NCBI GenBank assembly: GCA_025267735.1
Contig: CM046303.1
Span: forward strand, 68,773,034-68,837,033
Reading direction: 5' to 3'
DNA length: 64,000 bases
Source: Mactra quadrangularis
Lineage: Eukaryota; Mollusca; Bivalvia; Venerida; Mactridae
The position numbers and the translations under genes are program-made. The notes under the pieces were generated by a model, which made no database searches, was not told the DNA's origin, and saw only the letters and a list, made by a program, of their open reading frames with translations. Below are positions 1-11,857 of the stretch, in pieces (the first letter of the stretch is position 1; every line of letters begins with the position of its first letter).

Positions 1-146
1 TAGTCTATAAATTTTGAAACATAACTCACTGCCTTAACGATCGTATATTTGTTTATTAGATTAGATTATTCGCAGCAAATAGCCGAGGAGTTCCGAATGT
101 ATCGTATCAGAACGTTTTCAAACGTTTAGGGTGATTGAACCGGCTA
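1..146. repeat. MITE family C, partial copy at window edge
   Basis: The sequence matches one half of the copies at 20296-20620 and 45988-46312. Shared blocks include the stretch reading 'actcactgccttaacgatcg', the 'attcgcagcgaatggccgag' block and the terminal 'gttccgaatgtatcg' block. It is cut by the left window edge, so only one terminus is visible. No coding capacity is seen; it is a non-autonomous repeat. Confidence 0.75.
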
Positions 147-867
147 CAGATTTTATAATTATGTCAGAGATTTTACACAATACATCCACCCAATTTTTTG
201 TATTATGATACTAACTTGCAAATTAATGTTTTGTCAGCTCTGCTTTATTTTGGAATTATCATTAATTCAAGGAGAAAACTAATTAGACCATGTCCATGCA
301 TAATAATAACGATCTTTAAAGTATTTTGAATAATGATACAGTATTTTAAGGAAATATTTCAAACATTGAGGAATTATTCTAAACATGTTAAATACGTCAC
401 TACAGTCGATCACTTTCCTTATCTCTTTTGTTGCACGACAGAGGCTGGGGTTTAAGAATTCATTAGGGTTTTTTATGTATAGCTTTTTTAACGAACGTAA
501 AGGCTCGACTCTTTCTTACATTCCTGTTGTCGTGCTCTTCTTGGTTTAACATCAGGTTTCTCTGGCCCACGTTACGTCACTGAGTACTTTTGGTTTACTT
601 TGTAAATGCTATTAGCTTTTGTTATTTTTACTTTTGTATTTTTGCGTACACAAAATTGTCGAGTGAAAAGTGAGTTGGAGCATATTTACCTAGACAATTT
701 GTTTTCGTTGTTTTAGAATCATAAGGGACAAGAATGGGGTTGCTGTACCCTGGAAACTGATTTTATCCCAAATGGCAATTATTTCGCCACTTTCATGGTG
801 GTAGCGCGGAAATATACTCATCTATGGAGTCAGGGGTTTGATTTACGTGCGAGGCATACTTTCATAG
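147..867. other. AT-rich spacer, nothing recognised
   Basis: No ORF above background, RNA gene or tandem repeat was recognised here on either strand. Confidence 0.5.
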
Positions 868-869
868 TA

Positions 870-1464
870 CAGTAAAACTCGGATATTACATACTCGCTGG
901 GCCATAGAAAAAAGGTATGTTATAACCGAGGTATGTTATATCCATATAGCATATTAAGTGTGTTATATACGAACTATATAACATACTCTTTTATAGCATA
1001 CTAGAATGCCGTATTTCGTCTATTTTCCGGTATTTTCGTGAACAAGTGAATTAATTGACGAGTTTTATTTCATTTATGTATTGGAATTAACGCCGTGTCA
1101 ACACAATTTTAGGTCATTTTACGGCGTCCAGCGCACCTAACCTAGCTTTCCTGGACCATTGTCTATAACCAGTACTCACCTACCCTTCCACAAGGCCGGA
1201 AACTCCTCCATGTCATCTAATCAATGAAGGAAAATAGACATTATTGTCAAATTTTCATGGAAGGGTATAACCTCCCCTTGTGGGATTCGATTGTAAAAGT
1301 ATGTTAGGAGCAAAAAATTGGTATGTTATAACCGAGTGCATGCTATATCCGAGTATGTTATAACGAAGCTGATTTTATATTTAATATAATATATTATAAG
1401 GAAAAATGGTATGTTGTAACCGAGTGTATGTTATAACCGAGTATGTGATAACCAAGTTTTACTG
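870..1464. mobile_element. pogo/Tigger-like non-autonomous element with TA duplication
   Basis: The ends are inverted: CAGTAAAACTCGG at 870 and, read from the other strand, CAGTAAAACTTGG ending at 1464. Both ends are flanked by TA (868-869 and 1465-1466). CAGT...-type termini with a TA duplication are typical of the pogo/Tigger branch of Tc1/mariner. Internally the motif 'gtatgttataaccgag' recurs several times near both ends (about 915, 1322, 1408 and 1428). No transposase is present, and a SINE fragment lies inside. Confidence 0.8.
1072..1310 (-). repeat. tRNA-derived SINE fragment inside the pogo-like MITE
   Basis: Read on the minus strand, this has the same body as the SINE at 57205-57370: a tRNA-like 3' part, then a stretch complementary to 'cattattgtcaaattttcat', then the tail block containing 'cagcgcacctaacctagctt' and an 'acgccgtgtcaac' end. 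It sits within 870-1464, so it either inserted into that element or was carried by it. Confidence 0.7.
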
Positions 1465-1469
1465 TACCT

Positions 1470-1645
1470 GGGTTTAACGCAGTGTCAACAGAATTTAGGT
1501 CATTTGTGGCGTCCATATTATCTAATCAATGGAGAAAAATGGACATTATTGTCAAACTTTCATGGAATGGTATAACCTTCCCTTCGGGACACGAGATTCT
1601 AAATCCCAGCGCGCTACCAACTGCACTATCAACCCGGGCTCATAT
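1470..1645 (-). repeat. Second copy of the same tRNA-SINE
   Basis: It begins immediately after the right TA of the pogo-like element, with the same 'aacgcagtgtcaaca' tail. It runs through the body into a recognisable reversed tRNA-like head ('ctaaatcccagcgcgctacc', 'actatcaacccgggc'), which is the complement of the A-box region at 57212-57245. Confidence 0.75.
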
Positions 1646-1712
1646 AGCCTGATCATAAAACAAATTTTAAAGTCAATGTCCATGCAGCCACTGATTCTTT
1701 ATCATTTAGGGT

Positions 1713-1855
1713 AATTGTCAGTCACTGACGAAGTATGCGAATAGATGAATTACTTCTAAATCCTGCAATTTAAGCTTGTCAAGTACTTGTAGTAAGGTGA
1801 GACCTAATTGATATGGCCTATACAATGTATTGCTACGGCGTTAAATTAAATAACA
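1713..1855 (+). repeat. SINE 3' tail (second tRNA-SINE family)
   Basis: It matches the 3' half of the SINE at 61887-62202: a 'gtcagtcactgacgaag' block, a 'gacctatacattg'-like block and the terminal 'tgctacggcgttaaa'. The tRNA head is missing, as expected for a 5'-truncated retroposed copy. Confidence 0.7.
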
Positions 1856-1859
1856 GAAA

Positions 1860-2915
1860 CTCCGAGAGTGCTGAACCTGTACGGCTGAGATTACATTATT
1901 CCTAAAATGTAGCATTCTGTAAACGCTGTCATGACACGGCGGGATCTACCAGTTGAGTTCGAGTCCTAATGACAAGTCAAAAATCCATATTGATAATAAT
2001 GAAATAAAACAAATGTCCCATGGATTTAGAAGTACGATTGTTTGGTTATTTTCAACAATTGCATACTCGACCTGGTACTTAAGTTCACTTAAGTATGATG
2101 AAACACATTTATTGTTGCAACTTTAAACAGTGTACGAGTATTTAATGACGACGCCTACTTGCCTGCTATCGACGGTACCAAACCCAAATAGTGTATTTAA
2201 ATTTTACCTAGTACTGGACTTTTGGTTGCTGTCCGATAGGTTATGGTGACGAAAAGACCCAAGTTAGGTAAGGGTTAGGATCGGACTAGGTTTAGGTTAT
2301 ATTATTGAAATAAGGGTTGGGTTTGGGCTAAGAGAGGGTTATATTGGGTAAAATTATTGTACGAATAATGTTAAGGAACACAGTGTAAGTTGTCGCGATT
2401 AAAACTACCACAGCATAGATCTATAATCAGTCATGACTGACGGATGCCATTAATTGTTCACGGTAATGGATCGAATAAGCTCATAACTTGTTTTAACCTG
2501 GGATTTCTCATTTACAAACACATAACTGCTGTTTATACACGTATTAATCATATATTTCTATCAGAATAAAACACTATAAACATAAAATACTAATTTTATT
2601 TCAAACATAAATTATTAATATAGTGATACAAAATAGATTTATACAGCATAGTAAAATTTTTAATTAACAAATCAACAATATGAATATACAAGAAACTTTA
2701 AGACATAATACATATATATGCTAATGTATTCATGAACTTGTTTTTTTCTCATTTATTCAAACAATTAATTTCATATAAAACATTTCATACCATACATTCA
2801 AAAACAAACACAAATATGAATATGGATACAATTAAAATCATGCATTGGGAGCGTTAACAGAATAAGCTTTCTCATTAAAATGCTAGTACAATTTTGTATG
2901 TATGATAAAACACTC
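1860..2915. other. AT-rich spacer with a short G-rich telomere-like stretch
   Basis: No gene is seen. From about 2255 to 2350 the plus strand is unusually G-rich, with degenerate GGGTTAGG/GGTTTAGG-like words. It is too irregular to call a telomeric array. From 2560 on the sequence is A/T-rich. Confidence 0.4.
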
Positions 2916-2920
2916 ACACT

Positions 2921-3945
2921 CAATAACTCATTCACCCACTCACTGACTCATTCACCCACTCACTAACTCATTCACCCACTCACTAACTCATTCACCCACT
3001 CACTAACTCATTCAACCACTCACTAACTCATTCACACACTCACTAACTCATTCACACACTCACTTACTCATTCACCCACTCACTAACTCATTCACCTACT
3101 CACTAAATCATTCACCCATTCACTTATTCATTCACCCACTCACTAACTCATTCACCTACTCACTAAATCATTCAACCACTCCCTAACTCATTCACCCACT
3201 CACTAACTCATTCACCTACTCACTAAATCATTCACCCATTCACTAACTCATTCACCCATTCACTAACTCATTTACCCATTCACTAACTCATTCACCCATT
3301 CACTAACTCATTCATCCATTCACTAACTCATTCACCCACTCCCTAACTCATTCCCCAATCACTAACTCATTCACCCACTCACTAACTCATTCACCCACTC
3401 ACTAACTCATTCAACCACTTACTAACTCATTCAACCACTCACTAACTCATTCAACCACTCACTAACTCATTCACCCACTCACTAACCCTGTTTACCCACT
3501 CACTAACCCATTCACCCACTCACTAACTCATTCACCCACATACTAACCCATTAACCCACTCACTAACTCATTCACCCACTCACTAACTTATTCACGCACT
3601 CACTAACTCATTCATCCACTCACTAACTCATTCACCCACTCACTAACTCATTCACCCACTCACTAACTCATTCACCCACTCACTAACTCATTCACCCATT
3701 CACTAACTCATTCACCCACTCCCTAACTCATTCACCCACTCACTAACTCATTCACCCACTCACTAACTCATTCACCCACTCACTAACTCATTCACCCACT
3801 CACTGACTCATTCACCCACTCACTAACTCATTCACCCACTCACTAACTCATTCACCCACTCACTAACTCATTCACCCACTCACTAACTCATTCACCCATT
3901 CACTAACTCATTCACCCACTCACTAACTCATTCATTCTCTCACTC
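2921..3945. repeat. 20-bp minisatellite, about 50 copies
   Basis: The unit is 'cactaactcattcacccact' in near-perfect tandem. Most variation is single-base (caccca/caacca/caccta, cactaa/cactga/ccctaa), with one 1-bp phase change near 3357. The period is not a multiple of three and one strand is strongly C/T/A-biased (almost no G). No coding role is suggested. Confidence 0.97.
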
Positions 3946-5206
3946 ATCAGTATACTTGTTATCATTTCTTTTTTGCTGTATTTTTGATTGATTATATGTT
4001 CAAGTACTCTTACTGCAACAACGGGTTAAACCAAGTTTAATGGACTTTTCAAGTTATTGTTTTTATCAGCACGAACACGCTAAGATTTCAAAAGAAAATT
4101 GCTATTTCAATAAATGGAGACAATTCCACAAAGTCATTAAATGTATATGGAAGGCTGATAGTCTTAAGTCCTTTCACATTTTACTAAGTTAAATTGTCAG
4201 ACAGGCGTACACCATAACACACAACCCATCTATGCAATCATGTTTCTTATTTAAAAATCCCATTCCAAGTTCACTAGTATATTCATATCTATTGCAGGAA
4301 AACTTTTTTGATACTTTATTAAAGGGAAACAACTTTTGTTTCAACGATTCATAGTGAGAGAGTAAATAATGTGTTTGACAGGAAAATGCTATAATTTCAC
4401 CAAGTCACTCCATTTAGAAATGTTTTAAAATTGCTATCTAATGAATAAAAAAACTGCATCAAATAATGCGAAAGTATAAAATCAAACCGGACACGATAAC
4501 TGAATACTTTGCCAAAAGTAAGTTCATGTTAGTAATACGTCAATACAAAAACAATGGGACTTACGCAATGACAAATCAATATCATCGGCATCATTTACCT
4601 CCTCTGACCAAAAATCAAGTATGTATAATTGATAAGATTGGTACACAGCTATAGCGAAGTCTTGACATTTTTAAAAATACACTCTAACACTAATTAAAAA
4701 TTAAATATACTTTAGAAATAGTTTATCATGTATTCTTATCCTAACGTGGCCATTGTAAATGTATCAACTAAGCGAAAGCGGACTAATAGCTACTTGTATG
4801 ATAATGGATATTATGCGTCTTACAAGCATTCGCCATAATGACAATGGCTTAGTAATTATCATATGGGCTAAAATATAAGGAAAGTCACACACTGGTAAAA
4901 GTACTATAAGAACAAAAAATGACTGTAGATTTCGCATTGACTCAGGAAACAGGATTACCACAATTGCATAATTAACTTTCAGATTTTGACTAGTATCAGA
5001 CACGACCACGAATCAAACTCGGAACAATAGATTCCAATGAGAGCATTCTAATGCCTTCAACACGACCGCGGTTTAATGTTACTCTCATGCGCTTTTTAAA
5101 TGAAATATACCGTAACCAAGGCTAAATTTGAATTAAAGGACTGAAATTTTAATGTATCTCGAAAAATACCTTGATCAAAATATTCCTGTTTTCATAGCTT
5201 GCATGT
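3946..5206. other. AT-rich flank downstream of the NACHT gene
   Basis: It contains only short ORFs with no recognisable family. Part of it lies just downstream of the minus-strand NACHT gene and may hold its 3' UTR. Confidence 0.4.
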
Positions 5207-6058
5207 TCAATATTTTATTGTTTTAAACTCAAAACCCCATTCATTTTCTTTCACTCTCAAACCTGGTACGGTCTCCATATATTGTTTTATGTCTTTACTT
5301 GAGTTCATTCCATATTTAAAATATGGATGAGACATGTTATCACATCGAACATCACACTTTCTCATGTGTACACAAACCTTAGATTGTTGGTTAATAATGC
5401 TATCAATAAAATCATGGAAGCATTTATCACTCATTGTGATATACCTCAACATAACATTTATATGTTCATCACATACAATATCAGGATGTAACTGTAGTGA
5501 TACACTATCTGGTATTGTAAACCCTTCCAGAGAAAGATCTTCAAGGTATCTAAGACTTTGTATGGCTTTTGTAACATTATTTACCTCAGACTGGCGAATA
5601 GAAATAAAAGGAACAGCTAGACTAAGATTTTTTAATCTGGAGTTCTGTATGCTGTTTTTTACATCCATTGACCTAGAAAACATGTTCCAGCTTTTATCTC
5701 CGTAAAAAGATAGAGATTTTAAACTTGATGTATTTATTGCACTACATTCTAAATTGCTGCCACTTAAAAACACTGTAAGAAGTTTAGAATGATCTGAAAG
5801 ATTTAATGTCATTTTACAATCACCAAAACACCCAAATTTAAACAAGTAGAGGTTACAGTGAATACTACTCAGATTTATATTCTCTAGTAGAATATTACTA
5901 GATATATAATTTATTAGATCATGTAACACGTCATGTTTAATGTCCATTGAGTGAAAACAAAGTGTTGTAAGACACGGCAAACTTCTCAAAGGTAATTGTG
6001 ATGACAATGAACAATGCTCTATTTTAAGGCCACGTAATGTTGACTGATTCTGTACCAT
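5207..6058 (-). CDS. HEPN-NACHT gene, leucine-rich C-terminal part after the in-frame TGA
   Basis: These 283 codons lie in the same frame as the NACHT part, separated from it only by TGA; the next codon is ATG at 6058-6056. Repeating L..L.L/N.S patterns (LRGLKIEHC, LENINLSS, LKSLSFYG, LKNLSLAVP, LEDLSLEGF) suggest degenerate LRRs. The end 'ETVPGLRVKENEWGFEFKT' resembles the terminal module of bivalve NACHT-LRR-like proteins. The stop TGA is overlapped upstream by AATAAA (5219-5214), a possible poly(A) signal inside the last codons. It is likely the C-terminus of the same protein rather than a separate gene. Confidence 0.85.
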   Translation of the reverse strand: MVQNQSTLRGLKIEHCSLSSQLPLRSLPCLTTLCFHSMDIKHDVLHDLINYISSNILLENINLSSIHCNLYLFKFGCFGDCKMTLNLSDHSKLLTVFLSGSNLECSAINTSSLKSLSFYGDKSWNMFSRSMDVKNSIQNSRLKNLSLAVPFISIRQSEVNNVTKAIQSLRYLEDLSLEGFTIPDSVSLQLHPDIVCDEHINVMLRYITMSDKCFHDFIDSIINQQSKVCVHMRKCDVRCDNMSHPYFKYGMNSSKDIKQYMETVPGLRVKENEWGFEFKTIKY

Positions 6059-7841
6059 TCAAGCATTAAATCTATCATCATGTTCAGGATAGTTACTTAA
6101 AGAAAATTTATTGCCAAATCCTAAGTACTGAAGACCTTTGATACCAGTGAACTCATCTAGATAATCCTCTGCAATAAGACTTTTCGCATAACTTCTGTTC
6201 ATAACAATAAGTGCTTTTAAGTCTCTAAAATGACACGGGTCAACGTCAGAAATATATAAAGAATCTGGTTTAAAGTTAAAATCCTCTAATCTGATAAATC
6301 TTTGAGCATTATTTGATACTGAAACACTGATCTCTTTGAAACAGTTGAATGCGAGAATTTGCATTATATTCATTCCACGACAATCAAAACTATCAGCCAA
6401 TGCTTTTCTGCGCAGTAAATCAAATTCACCTTTTCTCACCATGTAAAAGGTAACAAAAAATAAATTGGTCATCTTTGGAGAAATTCCAGACAGTAAGATT
6501 AGAAAATTCTCATACACAAATATATCATCAATCGCTATTTTCTTCACTGCTTCAGGAAATAAGCCAGTTTTGTCAAACAATGCTACAAATAATGCAGCTA
6601 GAAATTCAAGGTTGCTCATATGTAAAAATGATAACATAAGTTGTCGATCACTAAAATTTGCAATTACCTTGTTTTTGGATATGATACCTAGTTGACATAA
6701 GAAATCAATCTCCCCTGGGCTAATGTTAAAAGGTTCGGCCATTAGTTGTTTTTTGGAAAATACAAGGCTAGGTGTCTTGAAATTTGGATCAAACAACAAC
6801 CGAAATGATAACAAGCATACTTTCTCTAAAACACTTCCATACTTTTGTAAATAAGTATATTTTGAAAAAGACTCTGGAAACTTTACATCAGCCGATTCAA
6901 CTAAAGGAAATTTTATTTCATTATAAATTGCTCGTTCAACCAACATTTCTACAATGCTACCATGTATCATAGCTTTGCTCATTTTTTTCATCTCATACTT
7001 AAACCAGACAACTATCAACTGAGATGCTATTAATGGAATCTGCAATTGTTCATTCATTCCACAAACTTTTATCTGTCTAAAAAATTCATCGGCTAGCTTA
7101 TTGATGTTGAGTGATTTATTTATATAACCTATAACTTCTCTTACGTACTGTACAGCATCAAACCCTGTTATCTTAACATGATGATCAATGTCCATTTCTG
7201 ACAGACGGACAGTTTCAATTATGTAAGGTCTACATGTTGTAAGAAATGTACATCTGTCAGATTTGACTTTTCTTGGTAAAGTGAGTTTTCTATGACCTCT
7301 ACTGATGTTTGGTCTCCATTCATCTAAGCCATCTAAGATTACTAGACATTTTTTGGTTCGAAGAATTTGTTCAATGATTTTTATCTTTTCTTCGAACACA
7401 TCTTTAGATGAAGTGTTATAGTATTTATCAATTATCATACTAACAACATCTTCACGATTAGTTTCCTTAAGTAAAATGTAAAATACAAACTCAAAGTTGG
7501 TCATAAACCTAGCATCATTTTGAATGTCTTCATCGCTGCCAATATCAGCTATATTCTTACTCCATAATAACGACATAAACTGACCAAAAGTTGTTTTTCC
7601 CATACCTGCATCTCCAGTTACAAATACATTTCTGAAGGTGGTATTTTCATGACAAAATACTTGTTCATATGATGATATTTCATAGTTACCTTCACTTTGT
7701 TTAGATTTGTGATATGGTACATGTTCCATTTTAGGTCGAGTATAAATAGTTAACATATCCATACGTCCTCACTGTAAAGTGGGGTAACACACACAGAACT
7801 AAAAGCAGTCTCATATGACTCTTTTATACTTTCCTTTATGT
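6059..7841 (-). CDS. HEPN-NACHT gene, NACHT NTPase exon (frameshifted near 7762)
   Basis: The acceptor is TTTTTTATTTTCAG (AG at 7843-7842), phase 1, joining G of the previous exon to AC (Asp). The first 25 codons read IKESIKESYETAF...TPLYSED, the usual family linker, then the frame breaks at 7765/7762. Downstream, from ATG at 7762 (567 codons), lie 'IYTRPKM', Walker A GDAGMGKTT (residues 50-58), Walker B LVILDGLDEW (140-149), and a sensor-1-like TTCRP (175-179). Winged-helix-like sequence follows, with an FLHMSNLEFLAALFVALF segment near residue 400. The ATG at 7762 is probably internal, not a true start. The exon ends at the in-frame TGA 6061-6059. Confidence 0.9.
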
Positions 7842-10839
7842 CTGAAAATAAAAAATGGGTAGTAATTTATTTCAGAAATTATGAGCGTTATAGAAATAGA
7901 TTAAAATTACCATCATTTTAGGTCAACAACAAATATTGGTTTACATTGCTAGGAAAAACATGCGTTACGTCGCATATCATTTGTATGGAATAATCCTGTT
8001 GGGAAAGAAATGGGTTTTCCTCACTGATTTCTGATCAGGCGGCAAATATCAAAATATTTCCAGATCGCAAGTTACGGGCTTACTTTTTTGACGTACGTCA
8101 AGAACATTATAACGCGGAATAATGGAATGATGTATTGTTTATAATATGTTATGCAATGAAATATATTTTTTTTAAAAAGAATTAATTCAGCATGCATTCA
8201 ATTCATATTATGCACATAGTTATGAATATAGCATCACATGAATTTGCATCTTTAGATACATCAACATTGACTGATTCCATTATATTGTTAATTTATCATA
8301 GTTCTATAATATATCTATTTATCTATAAAACATTCGAGCAGTACGATGGCTATACTATCTATAAAACTAAAAGATTTGCATAAGATTATTATGTTAAATG
8401 TGGAGTAAATCTATTTCATCTATTGCACAATTTATTCCCAAATTTTCTAATCATTGTGGCCCAAAAATGGCCCAATCACCAATCTAAAAAGTTTTAATGG
8501 AACATGAACTTGCAAATTTAAAAAAAAAACGAATAAAATGTCGGCAGTAGAGATCGAAAGGATTTTTGCCTCGTGTCTTTTGCCCATTGCATTTTTTTTA
8601 TTTCAAAACAATGATTAATTGCAATTTCCAGTTATCTATTGGTAATTTTTTCTGAAATTGTCTAATCCTCGTGAACAATATTTTACAATGGTTTATTAAA
8701 GGACGTGATTCACTTTGGACTAATCATCAATTTAAACAGTTGTGATGAAAACATGAATTACCAAGTTAAAATTGTACAAATTATTTGTAAAATGCAATTT
8801 TGAGTTGCTAACGTTGCCACAGCAACCAAATAGTTCTAGTCTGTTCCAAAAAAAGAGATTTTTCATATCTTAATTTGTTTTCATTCACACACATTGACTT
8901 ATATAATTATTTTCAACCATATAAAGCTGAACAAAATATTTATGCCTGAGTCCATTATGGAGAATGAATTGACAAGAATTTTTTGGATTGAATAAGCAGT
9001 TTTCGGGATAAAAATTGTAAAGTATACATGGAAAGATTGGGAATTTCTGGAAAAAATACAAAGCATTTTAATCAAACATATATTTTGTACACCGCACCAA
9101 TTTGATACTGCATGATTAAACATTTACCTCTAAATAGAATTGAAACAACTAAAAAATAACTTATGAGTATTGATTGAGTAACTTGCTGCTTAGGCCGTTT
9201 CCAAGGCAACAAATATGAAAAACACTATGTATACAAAATAAATATTCAAACCATATTATCATAGTACTACTACCTGTGTTTGGAGTCTACTTTATTTTTT
9301 ATGTTGCCCCTTATTTGTTGATGAAGATGACTGAGGTAAATTTTATCACGTAAAACTGTAAACTTTTACTATTTAATAATTCTATTCTTGCTGCAATTTT
9401 ATCATGAATTGTATTAAGTTTGATTAAGTTTGGGAAAATATAATGTTGTAATACGGTGGTAGTAATAAACACATCGTATTAGATTGTAAAGAATAATTTT
9501 CTTCATTCAGCATAATGCTGCTGGTTCTCGTTTTATCACAAAACGCTTTTATTGAACATACTGCTTGTAAAAAATGTGATAGAAACGGGGTTTAATCAGT
9601 GGTTAAAGCATGCACATATTTGAAATTTTAAAGTAACGTTAAAAATATACTATATCTACTATTCACATATAAATCTGAGAAATGCATCTATTAAAATATA
9701 ATGCATACGTATATTGCTAAACTTTTCTTGCAACAGATACAAACTAAGTTAGATAAAATGAATATGTCGTATAAAACATGCATGACTTAATACATGCTTC
9801 AAGATCTAGAAGCAATATTTTCAAAAGGAACAGAGAATATATTTTATACGAAATGACTTAGTACGAGCTTAGATATTTACTTCGATACTTTAAAGGGTAT
9901 AAGTCTATATATTTCAAATATCCAATTGACAAAATAACTATCATACTGAATGTGTATAATGTTACAGTAAATCAAATTAATTCTCTCATTTTAATAGAAA
10001 ATATTCCGTTTCTAATAATTTAATTCGTAAGCGACTAACGCAATAAAAATTGTCGAACGATTATCGAAATTGACGGAATTAGTGGATTAATGAACAAACT
10101 ATCAGTTTTCACTCATTTCTTTTCAGTTTAGCTCAGTAATAGCATGAGGACAATTACAGTTTTCAAGAATATTTCATGCTTTTGTTAAATAAAAGAATGC
10201 ACGTAATATTGTTAAATTCCGCGGTGGATTAATGTTCGGTTAACAAGCAATAAATAAATTCTGGTGATCAACTATTTGTATTAATTCACAAACATGTACT
10301 TTTCTCAAACTTTATTTGTGCTGCAGTCATGTGGTTGCATGTCCAATATATAATTATGCTTTTTGAAGGATGCTTTTTCTGAGACTTAATCCCTCCGTTA
10401 TAGACGTATACCCTTTGATGAAACGCTCATATTACTTTAGGCCGTTTGACCAAAAAATCAAATAAGGAAAGGTTTTGACAACTGCTTCAGATTAGATAGC
10501 AAAGGAAGTCGATCCCCTTGCACCCAGAACAGAAATGTTTCCCTAATATTCATATTGTTCTACAGACAAAAACGTTTTAGTCAGGTTATATGGATTGATA
10601 AGTGTAATCGTTGTATACAATTTATGTTAAAAACAATGATATAAGGTCGTTGACTAAGAGTTAAAATTGAGCCAGAAAGCAGTTGACATTGTAGTCAAAT
10701 GTATAAAACATCTCTAAATTGTATAAAACTTTAACCTTCAGCAGTTTTTTTCAAAACGCTGAACTTAAATTGTGTTAACTATGATTAATGTTCCTAGTCA
10801 AGTGAAATGAATTCTTGGTAAAGTATATTTAATGCTCAC
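7842..10839 (-). other. Large intron of the HEPN-NACHT gene
   Basis: AT-rich, no coding exon recognised. A stretch at about 8515-8600 ('aaaatgtcggcagtagagat' then 'ttttgcccattgc') recurs at 55505-55570, so an old dispersed repeat lies here. Confidence 0.6.
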
Positions 10840-11422
10840 CATCAAAAGTATCGGATTCAGTGCGTTTGTTTGAACAAGGAGGCTGTTTATAATCATCTAA
10901 TCTTCTTTTGGTTTGTACCAGTTGAGTGTGATCCTTTTGTTGTTTGTCTTCGAGAACTTGTTTGATTTCAGACAGTTTATTTTTTATCTCAAGTTGACCA
11001 TCCTTTAATTCAGACTGACCATCCTTCAATTCAGACTGGCTATATTCTAATGAAGCCTGGCCATCCATCAATTTAGACTGACCATCCCTCAATCCAGACT
11101 GGCCAACCTTCAATTCAGAATGAACAATCGACAGTTCAGACTGACCTTCTTTTAAACCAGATAGTATATCCTTTAATTCAGTCTGACCATCCTTTAATTC
11201 AGACTGACCAACCTTCAATTCAGACTGGCCATTCTTTATTTCAGACTGTCCAATTTTCATGTCGACAATTCCTTTTTCAAACATACTTTCTGCTTCATGC
11301 CATGCTTTAAGAATATTATCATGGCATTGTTCTAATTGTTCATCTATTGGTTTGTTATCAATATCATTAATCATCTCAGATAAGTTAGGAATACCACAAA
11401 AGTTATTTAATCTGTGTAGGAT
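10840..11422 (-). CDS. HEPN-NACHT gene, heptad-repeat linker exon
   Basis: The acceptor is TTTCTTCAG (AG at 11424-11423) and the donor is GATG|GTGAGC (GT at 10839-10838); 583 nt, starting phase 0 and ending phase 1. It opens with ILHRLNNFCGIPNLSEMIN (end of HEPN), then a helical linker. About 15 consecutive heptads of the form [L/I]-K-x-G-Q-S-E follow (roughly 10975-11270), then a basic/polar tail. In DNA this is a 21-bp tandem repeat, so its length can change without shifting frame. Each heptad has one aliphatic residue and a Gly where a second core residue would be expected, so this is not a textbook dimeric coiled coil. It probably spaces or multimerises the HEPN domain relative to NACHT. 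Confidence 0.85.
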
Positions 11423-11857
11423 CTGAAGAAAGATATTATCATATAGGAATTTCTATCGGCAATTTTTGAATGATCCGCTAGAGATACCAATAAAGCAAAT
11501 AAAATGTTTGTTAAGAAATTAAATCTCTGACTACCATTCTATCTGATAAATTTGACTGGTTAAAATGGTGTATTTGAATCGACTACATGTACATATTATA
11601 TCTAAATTCTTCAAGTGATGAAGTTGAAATACATTATCCCTTATTATAGTAAAAATTTACATGTATATATATTTAAATTAATAAGTATGTTTATATTACT
11701 CATAAACTTCAAAATATTCATAAAACGAGCAAAATCACATTTCCATTAACATCAGCACTTTATAATCGAAAACTTAATGTTCTCAGTTGTTCGGTAATTT
11801 TCAATACACTTCATATATGCACAGATGATAATAATTTTAAAACAATAGATATTTTAC

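Noticed and set aside
2921..3945. Direct repeats of regular length that might be a CRISPR array
   Set aside because: Units are contiguous without unique spacers, and the genome is clearly eukaryotic.
5207..6058. Independent gene starting at ATG 6058
   Set aside because: It is in the same frame as the NACHT ORF, with only TGA between, and has the typical tail of that family; more likely one gene with a nonsense codon.
7762..7841. A tiny intron using GAC|GTATGG as donor to explain the frame change
   Set aside because: No acceptor exists before conserved linker sequence (IYTRPKM) resumes within about 15 nt.
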